64,000 nucleotides of DNA from Arsukibacterium sp. GTDB taxonomy: Bacteria > Pseudomonadota > Gammaproteobacteria > Enterobacterales > Alteromonadaceae. Positions 1 to 7,692 of the stretch are shown here, piece by piece (position 1 is the stretch's first letter; each line of letters opens with the position of its first letter). The stretch lies in NCBI RefSeq assembly GCF_018402695.1, contig NZ_JAGYIM010000007.1:1-64000 (forward strand). Direction: 5' to 3'. Under the pieces are notes generated by a model that was given only the letters and a program-made list of their open reading frames with translations, did not search any database and had not been told where the DNA came from. The translations under genes and the position numbers were made by a program.

Positions 1-43
1 TTGGCACATCGATGCCGGATAGTGAGGGGGAGTCCATGTTATT

Positions 44-121
44 GCATCACTTGCGGCCTGCGGCCGCTGGGACGCCAACCCGCTGCGCGGCTCGTCGCCC
101 GCGTGCTTTGCGTTATGCCTA
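44..121 (+). repeat. degenerate integron attC-like palindrome
   Basis: The stretch starts with GCATCAC, one mismatch from the complement of its last seven bases GTTATGC, the usual form of outer attC boxes. Between them lies a GC-rich imperfect palindrome (GGGACG pairing towards CGTC, with a CCGCTGCGCGG core) and the 3' end reads TGCTTTGCGTTATGC, typical of attC right ends. A small gene starts 10 bases downstream, the normal spacing of a cassette. No integrase gene is visible and the later spacers are far more degenerate. The attC assignment is inference from pattern only. Confidence 0.4.
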
Positions 122-131
122 CGGAAGTATT

Positions 132-464
132 ATGAAGCTTCTAGCTGCCATAGCCATTCTATGTTCCTTTCATGTGCAAGCTACAGAGAATAAACCGCTG
201 TGCCAACACAGGGAATTGCGTATTGAGCCTGATATGCAAATGAAGGAAACTGTATTTACAAAAGTTAATGCAAAGTCAGCAAAAGCTGCGTTGGAGAGGC
301 TTGATTCTAATAGCAATGATTTGTTGGCTCTATTCGCCATTGAAAATAACAGACGAATTGTTCGTGGCTACAAATTACGAGCCAGAGCACTCGAGTCAGG
401 AGAAAAAGACGATATTGAGTCCTTCTGCGATTTTTATGTTTCTGAGGCTTTTTATCATGACTAA
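132..464 (+). CDS. small secreted protein of unknown function
   Basis: A 110-residue protein. The start at 132 is chosen because an acggaag ribosome-binding site lies just upstream and because it opens directly with a signal peptide (MKLLAAIAILCSFHVQA) likely cleaved near residue 17. A longer reading from 12 would run through the attC-like palindrome and is rejected. The mature part is about 90 residues, mixed charge, with two cysteines (near 24 and 100) that could form a periplasmic disulfide. I recognise no family. It is the first of five short same-strand genes. Confidence 0.6.
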   Translation: MKLLAAIAILCSFHVQATENKPLCQHRELRIEPDMQMKETVFTKVNAKSAKAALERLDSNSNDLLALFAIENNRRIVRGYKLRARALESGEKDDIESFCDFYVSEAFYHD

Positions 465-570
465 AAAGCATTACAAAGCAAGCCAGTATCGCCCGTTGGT
501 CGCTCGACTCGCAACAAGTTGCTCGCGTTTGTGGCGGGTGTTCAGTTTAACCAAGAGTAGTTGATGAATT

Positions 571-798
571 ATGGATGAAATTAAAATCACAACCGAGCAG
601 GCATACCTGGCAATGATTGCGTTTCTTGAAAACTATTATTCATTAACTAATGCAGATGAAATTGGGGCTTTACTTGGCGGTTTATCATTACTGCCCGGCG
701 GCGGCAGTGCAGATCCAGCCGCAAAAAGTGACTGGGATGATGCAATACACAAAGTATTATCGGGCAAAGTGAATGCGCAGCTTCAACTCAATACATGA
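571..798 (+). CDS. small soluble acidic protein, possibly immunity-like
   Basis: A 75-residue protein with no signal peptide or membrane segment. The core reads EQAYLAMIAFLENYY, then DEIGALLGGLSLLPGGG and a C-terminal WDDAIHKVL helix. Short proteins with this pattern (an aromatic helix, then DEIG.LLG.L.LL.DG..ADPA, then W..A) are common hypothetical proteins in gammaproteobacteria; some small proteins of this kind sit near polymorphic toxins as immunity proteins, but I see no toxin here. The spacer in front contains an imperfect palindrome (gcaac/gttgc). Confidence 0.6.
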   Translation: MDEIKITTEQAYLAMIAFLENYYSLTNADEIGALLGGLSLLPGGGSADPAAKSDWDDAIHKVLSGKVNAQLQLNT

Positions 799-886
799 CA
801 AGGCGCTGTTGTGGCCACTGTCGTAGCTGAAATGGATTACGCTAAATTCAGCAGCCCGAAGCTTGGCATTGAATTTCGGAGAGAGT

Positions 887-1156
887 ATGGGTTTAGCCCA
901 AGAGATTATCGTTGAGTCAGCATCCGAGGCGCAGTTAAAAGAATCTATCGAAGAGTTCTGCGCTGATTTTACGAGCTATAAGAAAGATAATATCTGGGTG
1001 ATAACGGAGCATAATTCTCAGAAAATGAACTTTGAGATTAAGGTTGAAGGCTCTAGCATACGCTGCCATCGCTCAGGAGATTATTTTGAAGTGCTCGGAA
1101 TGTTTATTGAGTTTCTAAGTGGCGCCTTTGCGTCAATCAACATCAGTGATGCCTGA
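887..1156 (+). CDS. small protein of unknown function
   Basis: An 89-residue protein beginning MGLAQEIIVESASE. The start at 887 is preferred over one eight codons earlier because ggagag sits immediately before it. It is acidic, with a central stretch DNIWVITEHNSQ followed by an alternating beta-like segment (MNFEIKVEGSSIRCHRSG) and a hydrophobic C-terminal helix. No signal peptide. I recognise no family. The length and the isolated position between palindromic spacers match cassette-borne genes. Confidence 0.5.
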   Translation: MGLAQEIIVESASEAQLKESIEEFCADFTSYKKDNIWVITEHNSQKMNFEIKVEGSSIRCHRSGDYFEVLGMFIEFLSGAFASINISDA

Positions 1157-1248
1157 TAAATTTAACAAAGCCGGTTAGCACCAGCCACAGCGAGACCAGT
1201 ATAGTAACACCGCTGAATGCCGTTTTCTGCTATTAGAAGGATCTATAA

Positions 1249-1569
1249 ATGTTTAAAACAAAAGTGTTTATCAAACGGTTTCTTATTATCGCAATACTGC
1301 TTAATCTTCCGCCGGTGATTACCCCCATTTTCATCAATATAGGCCTGGAGCCAATAGTGTTGCTGGTTGCGCTGGGGCTGTGGGCAAATGTGCCTTTATT
1401 CGCCGGCTTAGATGGTTTGTTCGGAAACTCCAATATCGTATATGGTGAATTTGGAATGATGGATGCTCCGGCTATAGTTATGTTATCTATAGTTATTTTT
1501 TGGATAATATGTGCGGCATTTATAGCCCGGGTTAGCGTAGCGTTTTCAGATAGAACTAATAGTGTTTAA
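1249..1569 (+). CDS. small membrane protein, unknown function
   Basis: A 106-residue protein with a positively charged N-terminus (MFKTKVFIKR), then hydrophobic segments at about 11-30, 33-52 and 75-95, so probably three membrane passes. An agaagga ribosome-binding site precedes the ATG. The spacer before it (1157-1248) holds an imperfect inverted repeat (CGGTTA towards TAACACCG) and a TTTAACAAAGC motif that resembles the start of an attC site. No recognised family. Confidence 0.5.
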   Translation: MFKTKVFIKRFLIIAILLNLPPVITPIFINIGLEPIVLLVALGLWANVPLFAGLDGLFGNSNIVYGEFGMMDAPAIVMLSIVIFWIICAAFIARVSVAFSDRTNSV

Positions 1570-1666
1570 TTTCTACTATCAAAAATGTGGCTGCTGGCAG
1601 CCGATTTATATAAGACACAGTTGTCGGCATAATAATCAGCCTACGTAAGTGAAGGAGATGCTAAAA

Positions 1667-1945
1667 ATGGAGCTTAATTCGATTGAAGATGTAAAAGCGC
1701 TTAATGAGTACCAAACCGTAAAGCAAATTGAGCGTATCGAGAAAAAAATACACCGGCTTAGCTTTGTGCCTGCCACTTCATGTGCTTTTCTAATTGCCTG
1801 GGCGGTTTGGTGTACCTGGACGGCTGTAGCGTGGTCACCGATCCATATCATATTAATTGCGATATCCATTGCCACTGTTGGTCATGCTAATGTGCAGCGA
1901 ACTGATTTGATAAGACGGTTATTTGAATTAAAGTATGGAAAATAA
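1667..1945 (+). CDS. small membrane protein with N-terminal coiled segment
   Basis: A 92-residue protein. The ATG at 1667 is preferred over an in-frame GTG at 1649 because aaggag lies about nine bases upstream. Residues 1-35 are charged and helical (VKQIERIEKKIHRL), then two hydrophobic segments at about 38-57 and 59-75 form a helical hairpin, followed by a basic tail. The layout suggests a small inner-membrane protein with both termini cytoplasmic. No family recognised. Confidence 0.5.
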   Translation: MELNSIEDVKALNEYQTVKQIERIEKKIHRLSFVPATSCAFLIAWAVWCTWTAVAWSPIHIILIAISIATVGHANVQRTDLIRRLFELKYGK

Positions 1946-1996
1946 TGACGCCGGCAAAATTCGGCTTTGTCGGCGAAGCACTGTAAAGTGGTTTTA

Positions 1997-2119
1997 CTAG
2001 TTCTGATGCCCTAGTATATTTTTCTCGCTTTTCTTCGACGATTTAGCCGCTTTCTTTTCTTTAGCGGTTAACAGGGGTTTCTTTTTCACGTCTTTTTTAC
2101 TGTCCTGGCCTTTACTCAT
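1997..2119 (-). CDS. very small lysine-rich conserved protein
   Basis: A 40-residue basic protein, MSKGQDSKKDVKKKPLLTAK and onward, with about 14 lysines. The start at 2119 follows a caggtga ribosome-binding site; an upstream in-frame start is less likely. Very short proteins with an M.KG.DSKK..KKKP..T..EK...K pattern are widespread in gammaproteobacteria and have no assigned role. Their charge suggests nucleic-acid or ribosome contact, which is inference. Confidence 0.55.
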   Translation of the reverse strand: MSKGQDSKKDVKKKPLLTAKEKKAAKSSKKSEKNILGHQN

Positions 2120-2165
2120 TATAATCACCTGTATTGGAAATAAGCTTAACGTAAGGGCCCGCGGC

Positions 2166-2187
2166 GCCATACAGTTAGCAGTATGGC
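2166..2187. repeat. perfect 7-bp-stem hairpin
   Basis: GCCATAC, an 8-base loop, then GTATGGC, with outer pairing of AAGGGCC and GGCCCTT. It lies between the lipoprotein gene (stop at 2250) and the lysine-rich gene, both on the minus strand. There is no T-run after it on that strand, so it may be an RNA stability element rather than a terminator. Confidence 0.45.
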
Positions 2188-2249
2188 CCTTATTACCCAA
2201 AGCGCAATAGCCGCCAGCTCAGGCCATTACTTTTATTTCAATCGGCCGG

Positions 2250-2831
2250 TCATTGCGGTGCCTGCCAGCCCTGCTCTGCTTTGGCAACACAAACCGGGTT
2301 GCCTTCAGCCTGCAGTGATTCAGCAAAAAACCATTCTTTAAATACCTGCCAGTCGTCATTAATCGGGCTTTGGCATTTGCCGTTGGCCTGGCTGGCGAAT
2401 AAATCCTCTGCACATTTCGGCGTATCGGGTAAGCTGCCACGGTAGGCGTAGGCGTAAACCACCTGGCAATGGCTGCTGACATAGGTGCGAAACACCACCA
2501 GCCAGCCTTGCTGATACCGTACCAGACTAAAACTGGGAATGCGGTGTTCTACCGCTGTGGCGATAACATCGGGCGCTTCGGCCTGCTCCAGTAAAACCAG
2601 CTCGCCACTCTGGCGCTGCCTTATCTGAATTTTTTCACCGCGACGCCAGGCAAAGCCATCATATTCCGTGGTATCAGCTGCGGCTGTTAAAGCATTTAAC
2701 CCTTTAACATCGCGGCTGACCTCCTGGCGGATAGTCCGCTCAATTTGCTCTGCTTCAGACAAGGTTTGCATTTTGTCGCAAGCGGTAAACAGTAGTAAAG
2801 CTGCAGCAGCAACTAAAAATTTCAACACCAT
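2250..2831 (-). CDS. predicted lipoprotein
   Basis: A 193-residue protein with a lipobox LFTAC at residues 14-18, so it should be lipid-anchored at Cys18 in the cell envelope. The ATG at 2831 is chosen over a GTG six bases upstream because aaggtgag precedes it. The mature part is helical at first (SEAEQIERTIRQEVSRDV), then mixed with aromatic residues and four cysteines, possibly two disulfides. It starts seven bases after the stop of the upstream crcB gene, so the three minus-strand genes are probably one transcript. No family recognised. Confidence 0.7.
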   Translation of the reverse strand: MVLKFLVAAAALLLFTACDKMQTLSEAEQIERTIRQEVSRDVKGLNALTAAADTTEYDGFAWRRGEKIQIRQRQSGELVLLEQAEAPDVIATAVEHRIPSFSLVRYQQGWLVVFRTYVSSHCQVVYAYAYRGSLPDTPKCAEDLFASQANGKCQSPINDDWQVFKEWFFAESLQAEGNPVCVAKAEQGWQAPQ

Positions 2832-2838
2832 TCTCACC

Positions 2839-3246
2839 TTAATTCGACGATCTTAGCCGGTTGGCTCTGGTGCCAAGCGTTAAACCTGCCAGGCAGGCCA
2901 GCAGCCAGAGTAATAATGACAAAACAACATAAGCCGATGCCAGCAGCACCTGCCCGGCCTGCAGCAATTGCATAAACTCCAGGCTGAATACCGAGAAAGT
3001 GGTAAAACCGGCACAGACACCGCTTAGCATAAACTGTTTTTGCCAGTCCGATACCTGCCAGCGGCCATCCGGCCCGGTCAGGCTGACATAGCAGCCAATC
3101 CAGAATGAACCGGCAATATTCACCAATAAGGTAGCGATGGGTAAAGCGGTGCCCGGCGTCATCAGCAATAACGAGCAGCTAAAGCGCAGCAAAGCACCCA
3201 CCGCACTACCAACGCCTACTGCCACATATAACCCGGGCCTTACCAT
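2839..3246 (-). CDS. crcB: fluoride exporter CrcB/Fluc subunit
   Basis: A 135-residue four-helix membrane protein of the CrcB/Fluc family, which forms dual-topology dimeric fluoride channels that let toxic F- leave the cytoplasm. Visible signatures are VGSAVGALLRF near the N-terminus, the ATLLVNIAGSFWIG segment with the conserved pore Asn, and GVCAGFTTFSVFSLE, which contains the conserved TTFS phenylalanine motif. The length is normal. Its ATG overlaps the stop of the upstream crcB copy by seven bases, implying translational coupling and a possible heterodimer. Confidence 0.9.
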   Translation of the reverse strand: MVRPGLYVAVGVGSAVGALLRFSCSLLLMTPGTALPIATLLVNIAGSFWIGCYVSLTGPDGRWQVSDWQKQFMLSGVCAGFTTFSVFSLEFMQLLQAGQVLLASAYVVLSLLLWLLACLAGLTLGTRANRLRSSN

Positions 3247-3641
3247 ATCAGATTACCCAGGCTAAAACCGGCGAATACCAGACTTAAACATAAGCCAAAT
3301 GATAAGCCAATATTCAGCAATGCCTGGCGGTAATGGTGGCTTTGCCACAAGATAAGGGTTTGCAGGCTGAAAGACGATACCGTGCTGTAACTACCCAGCA
3401 AGCCGACAGCCATCAACTGCGCCCAGACGGCGCGATCCGCAAATGCAGTCGGCCAGGCTGCCAGCATACCCATCATCAATGCCGCAGTGCTGTTTACCAT
3501 CAGGGTACCCAGCGGAAATTGCACTCCCCACCGCCTGGCGGTGAGATTAGAAACAGCAAACCGCAGCATGCCCCCTGCAGCGGCTGCAAGTGCTAATGGC
3601 AAAACTAACGAACCGGACAAGATGATGTCGTTCAAGCGCAA
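3240..3641 (-). CDS. crcB: second, divergent CrcB/Fluc subunit
   Basis: A 133-residue CrcB-family membrane protein. It keeps GGMLRF, FPLGTLMVNSTAALMMG and GLLGSYSTVSSFSLQ, but the last motif has STVSSFS where the partner has TTFSVFS, so the pore phenylalanine pattern differs. Paired crcB genes are known to give heterodimeric fluoride channels in which each subunit has a fixed topology. The start is uncertain: the most upstream usable codon is TTG at 3641 without a strong ribosome-binding site, and another TTG lies two codons later. I looked for a fluoride riboswitch upstream and found none. Confidence 0.82.
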   Translation of the reverse strand: MRLNDIILSGSLVLPLALAAAAGGMLRFAVSNLTARRWGVQFPLGTLMVNSTAALMMGMLAAWPTAFADRAVWAQLMAVGLLGSYSTVSSFSLQTLILWQSHHYRQALLNIGLSFGLCLSLVFAGFSLGNLIW

Positions 3642-3832
3642 ACTTAAATTAATGCCAGGGAGAATGCTGCTGACACTAACCGGCTAGCCAGAGCCTGTCA
3701 AGCAGCTACTGGCAGGCTTTTGCCCAAACATCTTGCGGTATATCAATTCATTAATATGGTTTTTAAATTGGGATTGTTGCTACTTTACCTTACACTTATA
3801 CGATTACCGCCAGCAAAAATTCAGGAGTTAAA

Positions 3833-5308
3833 GTGCTGCAACAATTTTTACAGCAACTTTTGCATGCTTTGAAAAACCTGTTGCCAATAGTGCTGGTGGT
3901 GTTGTTTTTTCAGTTCGCTATTTTTCAGAGTTTACCCAGTGATCCACTAAGTATTACCATTGGTTTATTTATTGTTGCCGTAGGTATCGCCTTATTTTTA
4001 CTGGGGTTGGAACTGAGTATCTTTCCGGTTGGCAAAAACCTGGCCAACCAGTTTGCCCGTAAAGGATCTCTGCCGTTATTGATGGTGTTTGGTTTTGCTA
4101 TCGGCTTTGCTGCGGTAATTGCTGAACCGGCACTTATTGCCGTGGCTGAGCAGGCCGAGCAAATTAGCCAGGGCCGGGTTAACGGCTTAACCTTAAGGCT
4201 GATAGTGGCGCTGTCAGTGGGTACTGTGATGGCGCTGGGCGTATTACGAATAATTTTAGGCTGGCCTATTCACTGGTTGATGATTGCCGGCTATATCGTG
4301 GTGTTACTGGTGACCTTTTTTGCCCCGGCAGAGATTGTCGGCCTGGCGTATGACTCGGGTGGCGTTACCACCAATATTGTTACCGTACCGCTTATTGCCG
4401 CTTTAGGTTTAGGCCTGGCCAGTTCAATCAAAGGCCGTAACCCACTGACTGACGGCTTTGGCCTGGTAGCGCTGGCAGTAATGGTGCCAATGATCAGCGT
4501 TCAAGTTTATGGTATCTGGGTATATAACTTTAGCAGCACCACTGCTATCAGCCAGGTAGCCGCGACACCCAGTCAGTTGCACTGGTTAGTCAAAGCCCTG
4601 CTCGATTTAGCTACCATGATTAAAGATATTCTACCAATGATTTTGGTGGTACTGATATTCCAATACCTTATTTTACGCCGGCCTTTGGCCCATCCGGTTA
4701 AAGTTATTGTTGGCTTCGCTATGGTATTGCTGGGCCTGTACGCCTTTGTACTGGGGCTGAAACTGGGCTTGTTTCCGGTAGGCAGCCTGATGGCCGAGCA
4801 GTTAATTGACAAAGGTTACAACAGCTTAATTTTACTGTTTGCTTTTATGATTGGCTTTGCCACTACCATGGCTGAGCCGGCTTTGATTGCCATTGGTAAC
4901 CAGGCAGAGCAAGCCGCCCGAGGTAAATTGCAGGGTTCAGTTATCCGGCTGATTGTCGCTTTTGGTGTGGCAATGGGTATTACCATTGGCGTATACCGGA
5001 TTATCAGTGGTGACTCTATTCACTATTATATTATGGCCGGTTATCTACTGGTGGTAATCCTCACCGCCTTCGCCCCTAAGTATATTGTGGCCCTGGCCTT
5101 TGATTTAGGCGGTGTTACCACCTCTGAGGTTACGGTGCCGCTGGTAACCGCGCTGGGCATTGGCCTGGCCAGCTCAATTGAAGGGCGCAATGTACTAATT
5201 GATGGCTTTGGCTTAATTGCCTTTGCCTCTATTTTTCCGATCATAACCGTTATGCTTTACGCCATAGTGGTAGAGCGGTTTAGCCAAGTCAGGAGTGATC
5301 CAACATGA
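3833..5308 (+). CDS. doubled DUF1538 membrane transporter
   Basis: A 491-residue multi-pass membrane protein made of two homologous halves. Each half has LPIVLVVLxFQ at its start, a middle (E/M)AEPALIAxxxQAEQ motif, and a final GGVTT..VTVPL..ALG.GLASSI.GRN..DGFGL block (about residues 180-215 and 429-465). DUF1538 proteins reported from Halomonas (UmpA/UmpB) act as Na+(K+)/H+ antiporters, so an inner-membrane monovalent cation/proton antiporter is the best guess. The start is GTG at 3833 after aggag. Its stop overlaps the PII-like gene by four bases (ATGA), so transport is probably coupled to that sensor. Confidence 0.8.
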   Translation: MLQQFLQQLLHALKNLLPIVLVVLFFQFAIFQSLPSDPLSITIGLFIVAVGIALFLLGLELSIFPVGKNLANQFARKGSLPLLMVFGFAIGFAAVIAEPALIAVAEQAEQISQGRVNGLTLRLIVALSVGTVMALGVLRIILGWPIHWLMIAGYIVVLLVTFFAPAEIVGLAYDSGGVTTNIVTVPLIAALGLGLASSIKGRNPLTDGFGLVALAVMVPMISVQVYGIWVYNFSSTTAISQVAATPSQLHWLVKALLDLATMIKDILPMILVVLIFQYLILRRPLAHPVKVIVGFAMVLLGLYAFVLGLKLGLFPVGSLMAEQLIDKGYNSLILLFAFMIGFATTMAEPALIAIGNQAEQAARGKLQGSVIRLIVAFGVAMGITIGVYRIISGDSIHYYIMAGYLLVVILTAFAPKYIVALAFDLGGVTTSEVTVPLVTALGIGLASSIEGRNVLIDGFGLIAFASIFPIITVMLYAIVVERFSQVRSDPT

Positions 5309-5655
5309 AATTTTCCGCAATAGTGGTTATTGCCCCGGATGAGCTGGAAGAGCAAGCCATCAGTCAGGCAAAGAAGGCAGGTGCTACCGGCATTACTATC
5401 TTATCCGGCCGCGGCATTGCTGCCGACAATCGCAAAACATTTTTGGGTATGACCTTCGAAGGCAGCCAGACGGTACTGCTTATGGTGGTAGCGAAGCATT
5501 TATCTCTGCCAATTTTAAAAAGTATGCAGGCCTTGCTGCTGGACGACGGTAATTCCCGCGGTATCGCCTTTACGGTACCTATTGATCATTTAACCGGGCT
5601 GGATATGAGCCAGGTATTAAAATTTGAACAACATCTGCGCGAGCAAAATGATTAG
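5305..5655 (+). CDS. PII-like (GlnB-fold) signalling protein
   Basis: A 116-residue protein with the ferredoxin-like layout of the PII superfamily: a first strand FSAIVVIAP, helix ELEEQAISQAKKAG, the turn GATGITILSGRGI that matches the G..G.T....G.G motif, and a second half with a second strand TVLLMVVA. The canonical uridylylated T-loop tyrosine and the TG..GDGKI B-loop are not seen, so it is a divergent PII-like protein, not GlnB or GlnK. PII-like proteins are usually trimers that bind adenine nucleotides and gate a partner transporter. The four-base overlap with the DUF1538 gene points to that transporter as the target (inference). Confidence 0.75.
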   Translation: MKFSAIVVIAPDELEEQAISQAKKAGATGITILSGRGIAADNRKTFLGMTFEGSQTVLLMVVAKHLSLPILKSMQALLLDDGNSRGIAFTVPIDHLTGLDMSQVLKFEQHLREQND

Positions 5656-5664
5656 GAGCTAAAA

Positions 5665-6060
5665 ATGGCCGTAAAACTGGTAAAACAGCTGATGGTAACC
5701 AATGTTATCTGCATTTCTCCATTCAGCACCCTGCGCGAAGCGCTGAGCATGATGAAAAAACATAATATTAAGTGTTTAGTGGTCGACCGGCAGGGCCCGC
5801 ACGATGCCTATGGCCTGATCACCTACACCAATATTTTAAAAACCATTATTGCCGAAGAAGGCGATATTGATTTAATCAATGTGTACGATGTCTGCATTAA
5901 ACCGGCTATTGCCGTTAGCCAGGAAATGGCGGTTAAACACGCTGCAGATTTAATGAGCCAGCATCGTTTAAAACGCTTACTGGTTACCAGTGACAATAAA
6001 TTGGTCGGCTTGCTAACCATGGACGACATGATAAGCGATATACTGCAACTGATTGACTAA
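5665..6060 (+). CDS. stand-alone CBS-pair protein
   Basis: A 131-residue protein consisting of two CBS motifs and nothing else. The first is VKQLMVTNVICISPFSTLRE with a GLITYTNILK end, the second begins near PAIAVSQEMAVKHAADLM and ends LVGLLTMDDMI. CBS pairs bind AMP, ATP or S-adenosyl compounds and regulate transporters and enzymes. It follows the PII-like gene by nine bases with a taggag ribosome-binding site, so all three genes are one operon. The likely job is a second cytoplasmic sensor for the DUF1538 transporter. Confidence 0.85.
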   Translation: MAVKLVKQLMVTNVICISPFSTLREALSMMKKHNIKCLVVDRQGPHDAYGLITYTNILKTIIAEEGDIDLINVYDVCIKPAIAVSQEMAVKHAADLMSQHRLKRLLVTSDNKLVGLLTMDDMISDILQLID

Positions 6061-6097
6061 CCCTGCCTAACCAGCAGGCTGTCAGCTAATCTGATGG

Positions 6098-7561
6098 CTA
6101 AGGGTTAAGCAACAACAGCAACTGGTTACGCTGTGACTCTGCATCCTGGGCGTCAAACGGCAGCACGATATCGTCTTTACCATTGCCAGTTAAATCAGCG
6201 ACCAGTACCTTGCGGGCATCGCGTGGCAGGGTAAGTTTTAGCCGTTCAGAGCGGCGGCTGAATAAGCGGCCGGCTTCCGGACTGTAAAACCGCAGTTCAT
6301 CCCCACCCTCGCCGACTACCAGGCTTTGCTGACCAGTACCGTCCAGATCCGCCAACTCAAATAACGGCATATCGTAACGCAGGTTGCTGATGCTGACATC
6401 GATAGTGGCGCTTTGTTTAAAATCAGCCTTGCTGCTGTATTGGCGCTGCTCGTTTAACAAGTAAAAATCAATATCGAGTTTAGCACTGCCCCGCAGTAAC
6501 ACCCGCACGATAGTGCCAACGCCAAAGTGAGTGCTGGAAATATAAAAGTCTTTGCGGCCATCGGCATTAAAATCGTCAATCATCACGGCAATTGGTGAGG
6601 TATCGGTAGTGATCCGGGTATCGGGCTCTGCATTAAAGCTTAAGCCGGTAGCGGTTTGCTTGCCGAAGTGCACCCTAAAGCTGTTGTTGCGTTCCAGCGC
6701 ATCAGCCAGCTGCTCACGGTTTACCACGATATCGGCAATACCATCACCATCAATGTCGGTAATATCCCGCACACTATCAATATTCTGGCCGCTGTAACTA
6801 CGGCCAGCATCATTGCGCTGGTCGGCTTCCTGTTCAGTTGATAATGCCACCGGCCAGTTCTGGGCGACCGGTTCAGAATTAAAAGCACCATCGGCTAACT
6901 GGTAAAATACCTGGAATTTACCGTTAGCAATAAAAACTAAATCGAGCCGGCCATCTAAATCGACGTCAACAATGTAATGACGGCGAGGCTCATAGCTCGG
7001 ATTGTCGCGCCAGCTGGTTACCAACGCATCAATCTTTAACGAGTATTGCTTGAAACTGCCATCCGGCTGCTGCCGGAATACATGGCTCTGGTTAAAGTCA
7101 GGCAACAGAAAATCGGCAGCTTCACTGCCAAGTTCCAGCACAAAATCGCTACGGCGCAGCCGGTTTTTATCCAGCACCCGGTAAATTGAAGGACTCTGCA
7201 GCAGCGGCTCAACGTCGCCGCTAACCGGGTTGTACCAGCTGACACCGTCCAGGGTTAAGAATACTAACGCCTGCTGAAGCTGGTTATCTGCTGTCATCAA
7301 CCTGGCCTGACTGAAATACTGGGCATTGGCCGGAATTGCCACCGGCTGTACCTGATAATCGCCACCTAAATTTACCAGGCTTAACCAGCGCTCAAACTGA
7401 CTAAAGCCGGACACTGCCAGCAGTTTTTCATCATCAAGGTGCACCATATTGCCATTGGCCGGGTGGCCCAGAGGGATGGTCACTTTGTCCAGCTGTTTGG
7501 CAGTTAATGGCGCACTGATTAACGCTACACTGATTAAGGCTAACGGTAACGAAGAGTACAT
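6098..7561 (-). CDS. secreted FG-GAP/VCBS repeat protein
   Basis: A 487-residue protein with an N-terminal signal sequence (MYSSLPLALISVALISAPLT). The start at 7561 is chosen because it puts the signal peptide first and has aggga upstream; earlier in-frame starts add an unlikely leader. It carries at least five calcium-loop FG-GAP motifs: DVDLDGRLDLVF, DIDGDGIADIVV, DDFNADGRKDFYI, ADLDGTGQQSLVV and ADLTGNGKDDIVL. Such repeats fold as a beta-propeller and occur in secreted or surface proteins. The ligand is unknown. Four 14-bp tandem repeats lie just upstream. Confidence 0.8.
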   Translation of the reverse strand: MYSSLPLALISVALISAPLTAKQLDKVTIPLGHPANGNMVHLDDEKLLAVSGFSQFERWLSLVNLGGDYQVQPVAIPANAQYFSQARLMTADNQLQQALVFLTLDGVSWYNPVSGDVEPLLQSPSIYRVLDKNRLRRSDFVLELGSEAADFLLPDFNQSHVFRQQPDGSFKQYSLKIDALVTSWRDNPSYEPRRHYIVDVDLDGRLDLVFIANGKFQVFYQLADGAFNSEPVAQNWPVALSTEQEADQRNDAGRSYSGQNIDSVRDITDIDGDGIADIVVNREQLADALERNNSFRVHFGKQTATGLSFNAEPDTRITTDTSPIAVMIDDFNADGRKDFYISSTHFGVGTIVRVLLRGSAKLDIDFYLLNEQRQYSSKADFKQSATIDVSISNLRYDMPLFELADLDGTGQQSLVVGEGGDELRFYSPEAGRLFSRRSERLKLTLPRDARKVLVADLTGNGKDDIVLPFDAQDAESQRNQLLLLLNP

Positions 7562-7620
7562 AAGCAATAACATCCCTGAATAAAATACAAGCGCGATATC
7601 GGCCAGCAACACCAGCTGGC

Positions 7621-7676
7621 TTTAAGTAACAATAACTTAGTAACAATTACTTAGTAAGAAATACTGAGTAAACTAC
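7621..7676. repeat. four tandem 14-bp repeats upstream of the FG-GAP gene
   Basis: Four successive 14-mers: tttaagtaacaata, acttagtaacaatt, acttagtaagaaat, actgagtaaactac, consensus close to ACTTAGTAACAATT. They fill most of the space between the solute-binding protein gene (stop at 7693) and the FG-GAP start. Regular spacing with decay suggests iterated operator sites or a decaying short tandem array. Confidence 0.7.
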
Positions 7677-7692
7677 CGGCCGGATCAATCTG

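Noticed and set aside
268-564. A second open frame overlapping the first small gene and the following spacer
   Set aside because: It shares most of its length with the better-supported gene at 132-464, which has a signal peptide and ribosome-binding site, and it runs through the palindromic spacer.
3642-3832. A fluoride riboswitch in front of the crcB pair
   Set aside because: No sequence with the GGNGAUGG-type start and the downstream pseudoknot pattern was found on the minus strand; only a simple inverted repeat (agcctg/caggct) is present.
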